Part shown: positions 1-6,345 of the stretch, piece by piece | How positions within the stretch are numbered: position 1 is the stretch's first letter | Layout: every line of letters begins with the position of its first letter | Source of the DNA: Lachnospiraceae bacterium | GTDB lineage: Bacteria; Bacillota; Clostridia; Lachnospirales; Lachnospiraceae | Length of the DNA: 6,397 bases | Assembly: GCA_016301965.1 (NCBI GenBank) | Contig: JAEDOO010000109.1 | Coordinates: forward strand, 1 to 6,397 | Reading direction: 5' to 3' | Made by a program: the position numbers and the translations under genes | Notes under the pieces: model-generated | The model's database searches: none | What the model was told of the DNA's origin: nothing | The model's input: only the letters and a program-made list of their open reading frames with translations

Positions 1-101
1 TTATCACTTTGGCCTATAGATTACAAACCGGATTCGCCGGCCAATGTATTGTATTTGTCCTTTCTTCTCTCGGTGTTTCTGTGGAGGATATCACTTTGTA
101 A
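1..101 (+). CDS. 3' end of an unidentified plus-strand gene (partial)
   Basis: A frame open from the window edge (codons starting at position 3) encodes 32 residues ending in GVSVEDITL and stops at a TAA at 99-101. The stop lies 9 bp before the GC-rich hairpin at 111-147, whose plus-strand side is followed by a T-rich run. This is the usual arrangement at the end of a real gene and is the main reason for choosing this frame. Frame 1 is also open, but it runs into the hairpin before stopping, and frame 2 has an early stop. The visible part is hydrophobic in the middle (CIVFVLSSLGV) with a short acidic tail. No family can be named from so little sequence. The gene converges on the six-gene minus-strand operon. 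Confidence 0.45.
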   Translation, partial: ITLAYRLQTGFAGQCIVFVLSSLGVSVEDITL

Positions 102-110
102 TATGCGCAG

Positions 111-147
111 AAGCTGCGGGGCATAAATCATTCCCGCCCCGCAGCTT
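111..147 (+). terminator. Rho-independent terminator between convergent genes
   Basis: A perfect 12-bp inverted repeat, AAGCTGCGGGGC at 111-122 and GCCCCGCAGCTT at 136-147, encloses a 13-nt loop. On the plus strand the stem is followed by TTTCATTTTAT, a moderate T-tract, so it best serves the partial gene ending at 101. On the minus strand it lies 28 bp after the SMR stop codon, but the trailing sequence (CTTCTGCGC) is poor in T. It may still end the minus operon as a shared, bidirectional hairpin, less efficiently. No other candidate terminator for the operon is visible in the window. Confidence 0.75.
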
Positions 148-175
148 TCATTTTATATCCTGTATTTTTCTTTAC

Positions 176-487
176 TTATCCCAGATTCACCAGCACACAT
201 CCCACAGCAATACAAAACACACCCATGATTCCCATCGGAGACAAATTCTGTCTGAACATCAGAAAAGAGATCAGAGTAGTCGCCAGAATACCCACGCCGC
301 ACCAAGTCGCATAGGCAACTGAGAGATTTATTCTCATCACTGCCTTTGAAAACGAATAGTAGCAAACCATATATGACAATACACAAAACACAGAAGGCAG
401 CAATCGGGTAAAACCTTCCGAATATTTCAACAGAGTTGTGGCTACCAGTTCAGCGCCGATGGCCAGTATCAGACAGATATATGGCAT
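176..487 (-). CDS. Small multidrug resistance (SMR) transporter, EmrE/Qac-like
   Basis: This 103-residue protein has the normal SMR length and four predicted membrane helices (about 4-21, 31-50, 56-77 and 85-101). SMR proteins act as inner-membrane dimers that exchange protons for cationic, often quaternary ammonium, compounds. Key positions align with E. coli EmrE: the essential membrane glutamate is E13 (EmrE E14), followed by TTLLKYSEGFTRLLPS (EmrE has TTLMKFSEGFTRLWPS). Y3, Y39, Y59 and W62 match the EmrE ligand-site aromatics Y4, Y40, Y60 and W63, and AYATWCGVGI matches EmrE AYAIWSGVGI. These matches favour the Qac/EmrE subtype over the guanidinium exporter (Gdx/SugE) subtype. It is the last gene of the operon; its ATG lies 19 bp inside the end of the HAD gene and is served by AAGGAGAA at 496-503. 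Some SMR proteins need a partner subunit, and none is visible here. Family membership is nearly certain; the substrate is unknown. Confidence 0.93.
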   Translation of the reverse strand: MPYICLILAIGAELVATTLLKYSEGFTRLLPSVFCVLSYMVCYYSFSKAVMRINLSVAYATWCGVGILATTLISFLMFRQNLSPMGIMGVFCIAVGCVLVNLG

Positions 488-1272
488 TTTCTCTCTTCTC
501 CTTGCTTTATTGAAGAATCGTAATTGCAGTATTTTTCCTGCGCATGAGCTGACAGCCAGTCGCGCAGCTGATCCACTGATGGCAGCACATAATCCGCGCA
601 GTCCGACAGATCACGCAGACTTCCTGTTCCGCTCAGCACACCTATCCCTACAGCACCCCCGTTTTTTGCAAACCGCATATCATTCGGCGTATCACCAACC
701 ACAGCAATCTGATCCGGGCGAATCCCCCAGCGATCCGCGGCCAGGCGGATCAAACGCCCGTCAGGCTTTTCCGGCAGTTCTCCGTCCGCTGTTCCCCAGA
801 AAGAGACGGCATCGGAAATCTGCAGACAATCCAGACAATGCCGGGAAGAAATATAGGTATCCGTAGTCGCCAGACCGATCCGGATCCCGTTCTTCTCCAG
901 AAAATTCATCAGCTCAGGCAAATCCGTAAAGGTGGGATAGGACGTCCTTTTTTCCACCACTTCTGCGAAAAAGCAGGATACAAGGAGGCGTCGGATTTCC
1001 TCTGCAGCCGCAGTAATATTCTCATCATTGAGAATATTTCTCACATCATTTGCTATGCCTGCATAACTTTTCCAGGCTATCGCGCCTTCCGGATCAATGT
1101 GACCGTTGCTGCAGCCCAGACGCTCCATAAGTATATTCACCAGATCCGGTCTGTCTGTAACTCCTATACCCTTCAGCATAGTTCGCAGAGCCGGCTGCAT
1201 GGCCGGCTCCCACACTTTAAAAAAATCGATCAGGGTTCCATCCTTGTCAAATAATATGCCTTTTATTTCCAT
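469..1272 (-). CDS. HAD-superfamily hydrolase, phosphoglycolate phosphatase-like
   Basis: This 267-residue cytoplasmic protein carries all four haloacid dehalogenase motifs. Motif I is FDKDGTLID with nucleophile D9 and acid/base D11; motif II is the threonine in GLATTDT (136-137); motif III is K169 in EKPDG; motif IV is GDTPND (193-198), with Mg2+-binding D194 and D198. The helical insert between motifs I and II (about 17-110) is a C1-type cap, as in phosphoglycolate phosphatase and beta-phosphoglucomutase relatives. The DxD pair favours phosphatase activity on a small phosphorylated metabolite, and the exact substrate is not readable. The tail after about residue 243 is polar and looks dispensable. 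The ATG at 1272-1270 overlaps the end of the PHP gene by 10 bp with only a weak upstream purine run, so translation probably depends on the upstream gene. Its position suggests that it acts on the product of the PHP enzyme (inference). Confidence 0.92.
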   Translation of the reverse strand: MEIKGILFDKDGTLIDFFKVWEPAMQPALRTMLKGIGVTDRPDLVNILMERLGCSNGHIDPEGAIAWKSYAGIANDVRNILNDENITAAAEEIRRLLVSCFFAEVVEKRTSYPTFTDLPELMNFLEKNGIRIGLATTDTYISSRHCLDCLQISDAVSFWGTADGELPEKPDGRLIRLAADRWGIRPDQIAVVGDTPNDMRFAKNGGAVGIGVLSGTGSLRDLSDCADYVLPSVDQLRDWLSAHAQEKYCNYDSSIKQGEERKCHISV

Positions 1273-2783
1273 GCTTTTCTCACATGCTCCATAGCCTCAC
1301 CCATCGTCAGAAACGCATGAGTTCTGCTGCCTTTTGTCATGGGATTTCCAAAAAACAGGAAACTGCCGTTCTCTGTCTCGGCGCCAAAGCGAATACAGCA
1401 CCAGTCTTTTTTCTGCAGATGGGTCAGACCCTGCACAGTGTAGGAATGGCCGCTGGTCTGCACAGACTGCAGTCTTCTTTTTTCTCCGTTGACCATCATA
1501 TAAAAGCAGGCTTTTTCTGTGCAGTCAAACAATGTGATCTCATACAGCAGTGCCACGGCATCCTCCGGCATTTTCTCGCCGAAGCGAATTTTTTTCATGA
1601 TACTGTCTTCACCGCATACCTTGAATTCACTGACCATACGGCAATGGCGGGTCACATAGCAGCGGCAGTCTTTCAAGGCCTCTGTCACATGCTCCGGTGT
1701 CAGATCATGCAGATGGAGCCAGGTAGCCGGATCTCCGGGAATTGAGGATTCTGTGGCATCTCCGTAGCGTTCTTCTATCAGATTATGGGAATCACTGCCG
1801 CCGATGGCGCAGATCCTGTAACCGTCCGCCCACAAAAGATCCGCCAGCGCCACTGCCATTCGATTGGCTTTTTCAGCTCCCGCCATCTCATCCGCTGCGT
1901 AAGTGGGATCGTTTATGATTTCGAGACAATCCACCCTGTCCAGCGCAAACTCCTCCATCAGCCACTGCCAGATATACAGAAACGGGTGATTAATACTGAA
2001 CAGCCAGCCGTTTTTTCGGCATGTATCCGATAGAGCCAGCATATCTTCTGCCAGCAAAGCTTCCTCTTTATCGTACAGCAGACGTTCCAGTTCCTCCGGC
2101 CTCTTTGTCAGGCCAAAAATATTGGCATGTCCCAGTATGGTTGTGGCTTCCACCCCCGGCATGACGCAGACGTCCGTATTCGGCCAGCCGGAATGCACCA
2201 CATTATGTTCAGTAGCGATATAGTAGTCCAGATGCATCATTTCAGCTTTTCGGCTGGCATTTTCCGGCAGTTCCTTGCCATCGGACAATCGTGTATGTGT
2301 GTGAAGATCCCCTTTGTACCAGCGGGCTCCCTGTCGGTAGACCCTGCGGCTGTCAAAGCCGGTATAGGAAAAATCCATATCCGCCCAGAGGCTTTCCCCG
2401 ATGGGTTCCGTGCATTTTACATCCTCATCACTGACTGTGAAGTGAAAAGGAATCTCTTTTTTCCCTATCAGCCGTTCAATGTGTTCGGCAAACAGACTCA
2501 CTTCCAGTGTCCATTCTCCCGTGATAATTTCTCCTGGAATTCCACCGATAGTGGTATTCAGAGCATCCGGCCCGACGGTGATCACCTGTTCATTAGTCCC
2601 CAGCTGTTTCTGAAGCCGGACATGATTCTGACTGTCTTTCAGAATCACAAATACCAGGAAACCGTATTTTGTCTCCAGATCACAGGTCAGGTTTAACTGC
2701 TTACAGGCAGCAGGAACCGTAAAGGTTCCTGTCTGCCTGCTGTCAGCTTTGCCGCTTAAACTAAAGTTCAGTACAGCTTTCAT
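1263..2783 (-). CDS. PHP-domain metallohydrolase, CehA/McbA-like
   Basis: This 506-residue protein has a central PHP (polymerase and histidinol phosphatase) domain, a TIM-like barrel holding two or three metal ions. Visible metal ligands are DLHTHTRLSDG (H161, H163, D168), TEHN (H193), PGVEAT (E212), GHANIFG (H219), SINHP (H266) and GGSDSH (D331, H333). This pattern fits the CehA/McbA group of metal-dependent hydrolases, whose studied members cleave carbamate or other esters; related PHP enzymes are phosphoesterases. Residues 1-145 form a beta-rich N-terminal domain, and about 385-490 a second beta-rich region. There is no signal peptide, so it should act in the cytoplasm on imported substrate. 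Its ATG shares one base with the stop of the solute-binding protein gene (TAATG), with only GAGG further upstream as a possible ribosome-binding site. The family call is firm, but the reaction (phosphodiester, phosphomonoester or carboxylic/carbamic ester) is open. Confidence 0.9.
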   Translation of the reverse strand: MKAVLNFSLSGKADSRQTGTFTVPAACKQLNLTCDLETKYGFLVFVILKDSQNHVRLQKQLGTNEQVITVGPDALNTTIGGIPGEIITGEWTLEVSLFAEHIERLIGKKEIPFHFTVSDEDVKCTEPIGESLWADMDFSYTGFDSRRVYRQGARWYKGDLHTHTRLSDGKELPENASRKAEMMHLDYYIATEHNVVHSGWPNTDVCVMPGVEATTILGHANIFGLTKRPEELERLLYDKEEALLAEDMLALSDTCRKNGWLFSINHPFLYIWQWLMEEFALDRVDCLEIINDPTYAADEMAGAEKANRMAVALADLLWADGYRICAIGGSDSHNLIEERYGDATESSIPGDPATWLHLHDLTPEHVTEALKDCRCYVTRHCRMVSEFKVCGEDSIMKKIRFGEKMPEDAVALLYEITLFDCTEKACFYMMVNGEKRRLQSVQTSGHSYTVQGLTHLQKKDWCCIRFGAETENGSFLFFGNPMTKGSRTHAFLTMGEAMEHVRKAWK

Positions 2784-4171
2784 TATTTGCCCAGCGCCTC
2801 ATCCAGAGCAGCCTGTGCTGTCTTCTGTGCTTCATCAAGAGCTTCTTTTGCGGATACACCGTCGATCTCTACTTTATCTGCTGCAATCCGCAGTGCATCG
2901 ATCACTGCGCCGTTGGTGGGATCATAGGGGTATACAGATCCATGGGATGCCTGGGCGAAGGGAACCGCAGCCTGAGGGTTTTCCTCCACATAGGCCTGAT
3001 ATTCTGCATTGTCATTTACCTTTGTATTAACAGCCACATAACCGGTAGCCATAGTCCATGCAGCCTGGCTTTCTGCATTCGTGAAATATTTGATGAAATC
3101 AAAGGCTCCCTGCTTTTCCTCATCACCGGAACCCTCCAGGACACTAAGCGTCAGAGCTTCCGCCATGGGTGCGGAGGTCGAATCCTCATCCCAGGCAGGC
3201 TGTTCCATAGCTGCTACCACACTGAAATCCAGGTCGGCCTGATCTCCTGAAGAACCGGTGTAACCGCCGGCCACGCCATTCAGTACATCATCAATTGTAT
3301 TATACCAGTATTCCCAGCCCTGTCCGCCGGAATGGATGGCCATAGTTTTGTCATCGTGTATCCAGGTGCGGAAGCCTTCCCATACTTCCACCCACTCATC
3401 AGAATTGATGGTCACCTGGGTGCCGTCCTCACTGAAAATACTGCCGCCGTTACTGAAAGCTGCATCAATCAGGTTATCGGCTCCCCACATGGGTTCCCAG
3501 CCATAGGTAAATTTCCCACCATCTTTAATTTTCTGTGCTGCCGCAGCCAGATCCTGCCAGGTCTTGATATCCGCCGCGTTGATACCGGCATCATTGAAAG
3601 CTTCCATGTTGTAATATAAAATCTGGGTGGTACCGTAAGCCGGAATCGCAAAAATCTTGCCGTTGTCATCTTTTCCCTGATCCGCAAATACCTGGATCAG
3701 GTCATCTGTGCTGAAGTCATCCGCTGCGTCAATATATCCTGTCAGGTCGGTAATCAGATTTTTATCGGAAAGACTTCTGGCCACACCTGCATCCAGTAAA
3801 ACCACGTCCGGCGCAGCTTTTCCCGCAATACCCGCCTGCAGTTTCTGGTAGGTTTCGTCATAATCTGCCTGGGTTACCGCCGATACATGGTAGGCTGACT
3901 GAGACGCATTGTATTTGTCGATAATATCCTGTACCACCTGAACTGCCGTTTTTCCTCCGGCATACCAGAATTCGATCTCTGTGGCATCTTCTGCGGGAGC
4001 GCTCTCCTGCTCTGTTTCTGCAGGTGTGGTCTCGTGGGTGCTTTGCGCAGCAGCTTCTGCAGAAGCTGCCTCTGTGTTTTGTGCCGTACCGTCAGAAGAT
4101 GAACCGCAGCCTGTCAGCGCAGATACCGCAAAGGCTCCTGTCAGTACAAGGGAAATCAGTCTTTTTTTCAT
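2783..4171 (-). CDS. ABC transporter family-1 solute-binding lipoprotein
   Basis: This 462-residue protein begins with a basic, hydrophobic signal peptide and a lipobox LTGC (19-22), so C22 is the expected lipidated first residue of the mature protein on the outer face of the membrane. A low-complexity linker rich in Ala, Glu, Ser and Thr (about 23-64) follows. The binding fold starts at IEFWYAGG (66-73), the usual opening of UgpB/MalE-type family-1 binding proteins. Typical later elements are KLQAGIAGKAAPDVVLLD and IFAIPAYGTTQILYYN. This family binds sugars, oligosaccharides or glycerol phosphates, and the ligand cannot be assigned from motifs. The ATG at 4171-4169 is well set by AAGGAGGA at 4181-4188 with a 9-nt spacer. 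That is the best-placed ribosome-binding site of the operon and fits the higher expression binding proteins need. It follows two matching permease genes, 21 bp after the second. Confidence 0.95.
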   Translation of the reverse strand: MKKRLISLVLTGAFAVSALTGCGSSSDGTAQNTEAASAEAAAQSTHETTPAETEQESAPAEDATEIEFWYAGGKTAVQVVQDIIDKYNASQSAYHVSAVTQADYDETYQKLQAGIAGKAAPDVVLLDAGVARSLSDKNLITDLTGYIDAADDFSTDDLIQVFADQGKDDNGKIFAIPAYGTTQILYYNMEAFNDAGINAADIKTWQDLAAAAQKIKDGGKFTYGWEPMWGADNLIDAAFSNGGSIFSEDGTQVTINSDEWVEVWEGFRTWIHDDKTMAIHSGGQGWEYWYNTIDDVLNGVAGGYTGSSGDQADLDFSVVAAMEQPAWDEDSTSAPMAEALTLSVLEGSGDEEKQGAFDFIKYFTNAESQAAWTMATGYVAVNTKVNDNAEYQAYVEENPQAAVPFAQASHGSVYPYDPTNGAVIDALRIAADKVEIDGVSAKEALDEAQKTAQAALDEALGK

Positions 4172-4180
4172 GTGTGTTAC

Positions 4181-4188
4181 TCCTCCTT
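4181..4188 (-). promoter_or_regulatory. Strong ribosome-binding site of the solute-binding protein gene
   Basis: AAGGAGGA on the minus strand lies 9 nt before the ATG, within the 21-bp gap after the second permease gene. It fixes the start of the lipoprotein gene. The PHP and HAD starts, in contrast, have only weak sites and sit inside or against the preceding gene. Confidence 0.8.
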
Positions 4189-4192
4189 CATA

Positions 4193-5053
4193 TTATCCTT
4201 TCATACCGGTGTCTCCACCGATACCATTGATAAACCATTTCTGTGTAAACGCGAACAGAATCAACAGCGGCACCACGATCAGCGCACTGGCGGCCATCAC
4301 CAGCCCCCATTCTGTTCCGTACGCTCCGCCTTCGATAAAGAAACTTCGAAGTCCCTGGGAGACCAGATACTTGTCCGAATCGTTGGTGATCAGAGACGGC
4401 CACATGTAATTGTTGTATGTAGAAATAAAGCTCATCAATCCAAATGTAATAAACGACGATTTTGTCATGGGGCAGACCACCTGCCACAGAATCCGGAAAT
4501 GACTGGCTCCGTCCATGCGGGCGGCTTCCACAAGTCCCAACGGCACCTGCATAAACGCCTGTCGCAGCAGAAAGATACCGAAAATACTGACACTGCTGGA
4601 AATCACCAGACCGGTAAGGGTGTTCAAAAGGTTCATATTAGACAAAATAATATAACTGGGAATGTATGTGGCTGCCACAGGCAGCATATAGGTTCCCATA
4701 ATCACCGCAAACAGAACCCCTCTGCCTTTAAAAGTCAGAAATACAATAGCATAGGCAATCAGCGCACCGGAAACGATCTGCAAAGCTACCACGATCAGGG
4801 AGATCAGCATGCTGTTCCATACATAATGCAGAATCGGGGAATCAAAGATAACGGAGATAAAATTGCCCCACTGGGGATCGGAAGGAAGGAAACTGGATAC
4901 ACTCATGATTTCCGCTTTCGTTTTCAGCGCGCTGACGATCATCCAAAAGAAGGGAAAAGCCGTAAAAATGCTGGCAATGACCAGTACCGCATATTTTACC
5001 GCGCCGCCGATGACATGCATCGGCGTAACGTATTGTTCTTTATTTGTACTCAT
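4193..5053 (-). CDS. ABC importer permease, MalG/UgpE type
   Basis: This 286-residue integral membrane protein has about six hydrophobic segments (near 20-41, 80-104, 113-135, 145-165, 197-215 and 248-270). It carries the cytoplasmic EAA loop that docks the ATPase, EAARMDGASHFRILWQVVCP at about 176-195, with the family's conserved E, A, D, G and final P. Length, the single EAA loop and the C-terminal KWFINGIGGDTGMKG (compare the usual Q-F-V-GLT-GA-KG ending) place it with the MalG/UgpE half of carbohydrate-type (CUT1) importers. It should form a heterodimer with the permease encoded just upstream and receive substrate from the lipoprotein encoded just downstream. The start at 5053 is supported by GGGAGG at 5058-5063, only 4 nt from the ATG, and it begins 12 bp after the upstream stop codon. 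The substrate is unknown. Confidence 0.95.
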   Translation of the reverse strand: MSTNKEQYVTPMHVIGGAVKYAVLVIASIFTAFPFFWMIVSALKTKAEIMSVSSFLPSDPQWGNFISVIFDSPILHYVWNSMLISLIVVALQIVSGALIAYAIVFLTFKGRGVLFAVIMGTYMLPVAATYIPSYIILSNMNLLNTLTGLVISSSVSIFGIFLLRQAFMQVPLGLVEAARMDGASHFRILWQVVCPMTKSSFITFGLMSFISTYNNYMWPSLITNDSDKYLVSQGLRSFFIEGGAYGTEWGLVMAASALIVVPLLILFAFTQKWFINGIGGDTGMKG

Positions 5054-5065
5054 GCTGCCTCCCGA

Positions 5066-6031
5066 TTAATAATGTACCCATTTTTTAGACGCTGTGAACT
5101 GTACACAGGACAAAAGCACAGTAATGATAATCATGATCACAGCTACCGCTGTGGCCTGTCCCATATTGAATTCCTGAAATCCCAGCTGATAATACATATA
5201 CAGAAGCGTTCTTGTGCTTCCGCTGGGGCCTCCCTGCGTCAGAATCTGGATCTGATCATAAGCCTGCAGAGAGTTGACCATGGTAATGATCATCAGGAAA
5301 AACGTAGTAGGCGAAATACTTGGCAATGTCATATACCAGAATTTCTGAAAAGCATTGGCACCGTCCAGGCTGCTGGCTTCGTAAAGCTCTGTGGGCACCT
5401 TTTCCAATGCGGAAAGATAAAAGATCATGGCGTATCCGAGACTTTTCCACACAGTAACAATGATTACGGAAAGCATGGCCGTCTGGGAGCTGCTGATCCA
5501 TTTCAGTGCCGGCAATCCAAGCAGAGCCAGAACCTGGTTGGCAAACCCACCGTCCGGCTGAAAAATCCATGTCCAGACAATGGAGATCGCTACCGTGGGG
5601 GTGATCCACGGGGAAAACAAAACAAATTTGAAAAATCCGCTGCCCCGGAAATTTTTCTGCAGAAGAAGCGCCAGCCCCAGTCCTCCCACAATGGTGGGAA
5701 GCAGGGTTCCTGCAGTAAAGATCAGCGTATTCAAAAGCGCCAGATAGAAACGACTGTCACGAAACAGGGAAATATAATTTTTGAAAAATACGAAGTTGTA
5801 TTCCGGCGTCATAAAATCCCAGTCGGTAAAACTGATCCATACGGACCGCAGAATAGGATAGATCCAGAATACGATCAGCGGAATCAGGGCCGGCAAAACA
5901 AACAGAAGAACTGTACCTGTTTTTTTCAGTTTTTCCTGACGGGTATAACTGACAGACACTGTTTTTTTACGTTGAAGCACTCTGCCGGCAGGCCGGGCAA
6001 CAGTTGTTGAACTTATAGCTGTATTGTCCAT
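5066..6031 (-). CDS. ABC importer permease, MalF/UgpA type
   Basis: This is the first gene of the operon: a 321-residue membrane protein with a 35-40 residue polar, basic N-terminal tail and about six hydrophobic segments (near 40-62, 98-125, 136-158, 184-206, 240-256 and 291-312). The EAA loop is present as YEASSLDGANAFQKFWYMTLP at about 217-237, with E218, D223, G224 and P237. The TQGGP motif (265-269), common in UgpA/MalF-type permeases of CUT1 importers, follows. It should pair with the MalG/UgpE-type product of the next gene. The ATG at 6031-6029 follows AAAAGGAGG (6045-6053) at a slightly long spacing of 13 nt, although the adjoining GGAGAG purine run could also pair. No ATPase gene accompanies the pair in this window. 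Confidence 0.95.
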   Translation of the reverse strand: MDNTAISSTTVARPAGRVLQRKKTVSVSYTRQEKLKKTGTVLLFVLPALIPLIVFWIYPILRSVWISFTDWDFMTPEYNFVFFKNYISLFRDSRFYLALLNTLIFTAGTLLPTIVGGLGLALLLQKNFRGSGFFKFVLFSPWITPTVAISIVWTWIFQPDGGFANQVLALLGLPALKWISSSQTAMLSVIIVTVWKSLGYAMIFYLSALEKVPTELYEASSLDGANAFQKFWYMTLPSISPTTFFLMIITMVNSLQAYDQIQILTQGGPSGSTRTLLYMYYQLGFQEFNMGQATAVAVIMIIITVLLSCVQFTASKKWVHY

Positions 6032-6257
6032 ATACTTTGTCTCTCCTCCTTTTCACGGTGCTTATTGTAAAAGGAAGATGTAAAATGTGACACGGCCGAA
6101 ATGTAATTTCTGCGTAAGAAGTAATGTGCCTTTCTGGGAAAATGTAAGAATCGGGTAAATCTTTATAGGCTTGATGTGATACAGATCTTTTGGACAGACA
6201 GACATGGGAAACAAGAGTCTGCAAAAGTCCGACGAATGGCAAACTTGCTCATAAAGT
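6032..6257 (-). promoter_or_regulatory. Operon control region with GTAA/TTAC direct-repeat array
   Basis: This 226-bp AT-rich stretch contains no convincing gene. Reading toward the operon, a candidate -10 box TACAAT lies at 6069-6064, which would give a short leader containing the ribosome-binding site at 6045-6053. The -35 position (6092-6087, TGTCAC) is a poor match to TTGACA, so activator dependence is plausible. Seven GTAA tetramers on the plus strand (TTAC toward the operon) start at 6067, 6080, 6103, 6114, 6121, 6144 and 6155, all in the same orientation. A short palindrome GAAAT-GTA-ATTTC spans 6098-6110. An imperfect inverted repeat lies further upstream at 6187-6227. The promoter call is tentative; the repeats are visible directly. 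Confidence 0.45.
6064..6069 (-). promoter_or_regulatory. Candidate -10 box of the operon promoter
   Basis: TACAAT on the minus strand matches the sigma-A -10 consensus at five of six positions and would place the transcription start about 25 nt before the first ATG. No good -35 box lies 16-18 bp upstream. Another AT-rich hexamer, TATAAA at 6166-6161, is a competitor but also lacks a convincing -35. Confidence 0.3.
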
Positions 6258-6326
6258 AAAAAACCACCGTTTTATGGCGGTAATCTGCCCATACAGGACG
6301 AATCGCCGCAGCAAAACGGTGGTTTT
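6258..6326 (-). terminator. Long hairpin terminator of the preceding minus-strand gene
   Basis: A perfect 14-bp inverted repeat, AAAACCACCGTTTT at 6260-6273 and AAAACGGTGGTTTT at 6313-6326, encloses a second stem GGCGGT (6276-6281) with ATCGCC (6302-6307, one G-U pair). A 3-bp tip CTG/CAG (6285-6287 and 6294-6296) lies inside that. On the minus strand the structure is followed by TTTTTT then TACTTTATG, a good T-tract. It starts 19 nt after the TGA of the partial gene at 6346-6396, as expected for its terminator. The plus-strand side (TTTTCTTCTTC) is weaker. At 67 nt it is longer than most intrinsic terminators. Confidence 0.75.
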
Positions 6327-6345
6327 CTTCTTCAACAATATGTTT

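Noticed and set aside
438..866. A 142-codon plus-strand frame antisense to the HAD and SMR genes
   Set aside because: It covers the well-supported HAD motif III and IV region and the SMR start in reverse. Its Pro-, Arg- and Ser-rich composition matches no known family.
2127..2696. A 189-codon plus-strand frame inside the PHP gene
   Set aside because: It lies antisense to the PHP metal-binding motifs and N-terminal domain, has unnatural His- and Phe-rich composition, and no supporting start site.
4172..6010. A 612-codon plus-strand open frame antisense to both permease genes
   Set aside because: The protein is rich in His, Gln, Arg, Asn and Lys with no recognisable domain, typical of reading real genes backwards. 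The minus-strand frames carry clear permease motifs, ribosome-binding sites and operon spacing. The long opening reflects the codon use of the permeases.
5967..6242. A 91-codon minus-strand frame across the promoter region and the start of the first permease gene
   Set aside because: It overlaps the permease start in another frame, has no ribosome-binding site and shows no family features. It would also cover the repeat array and the likely promoter.
6032..6257. Riboswitch or catabolite-response (cre) site before the operon
   Set aside because: No TGWAARCG-type palindrome is present. The likely leader is only about 25 nt long, with no hairpin plus T-tract between the candidate promoter and the first gene.
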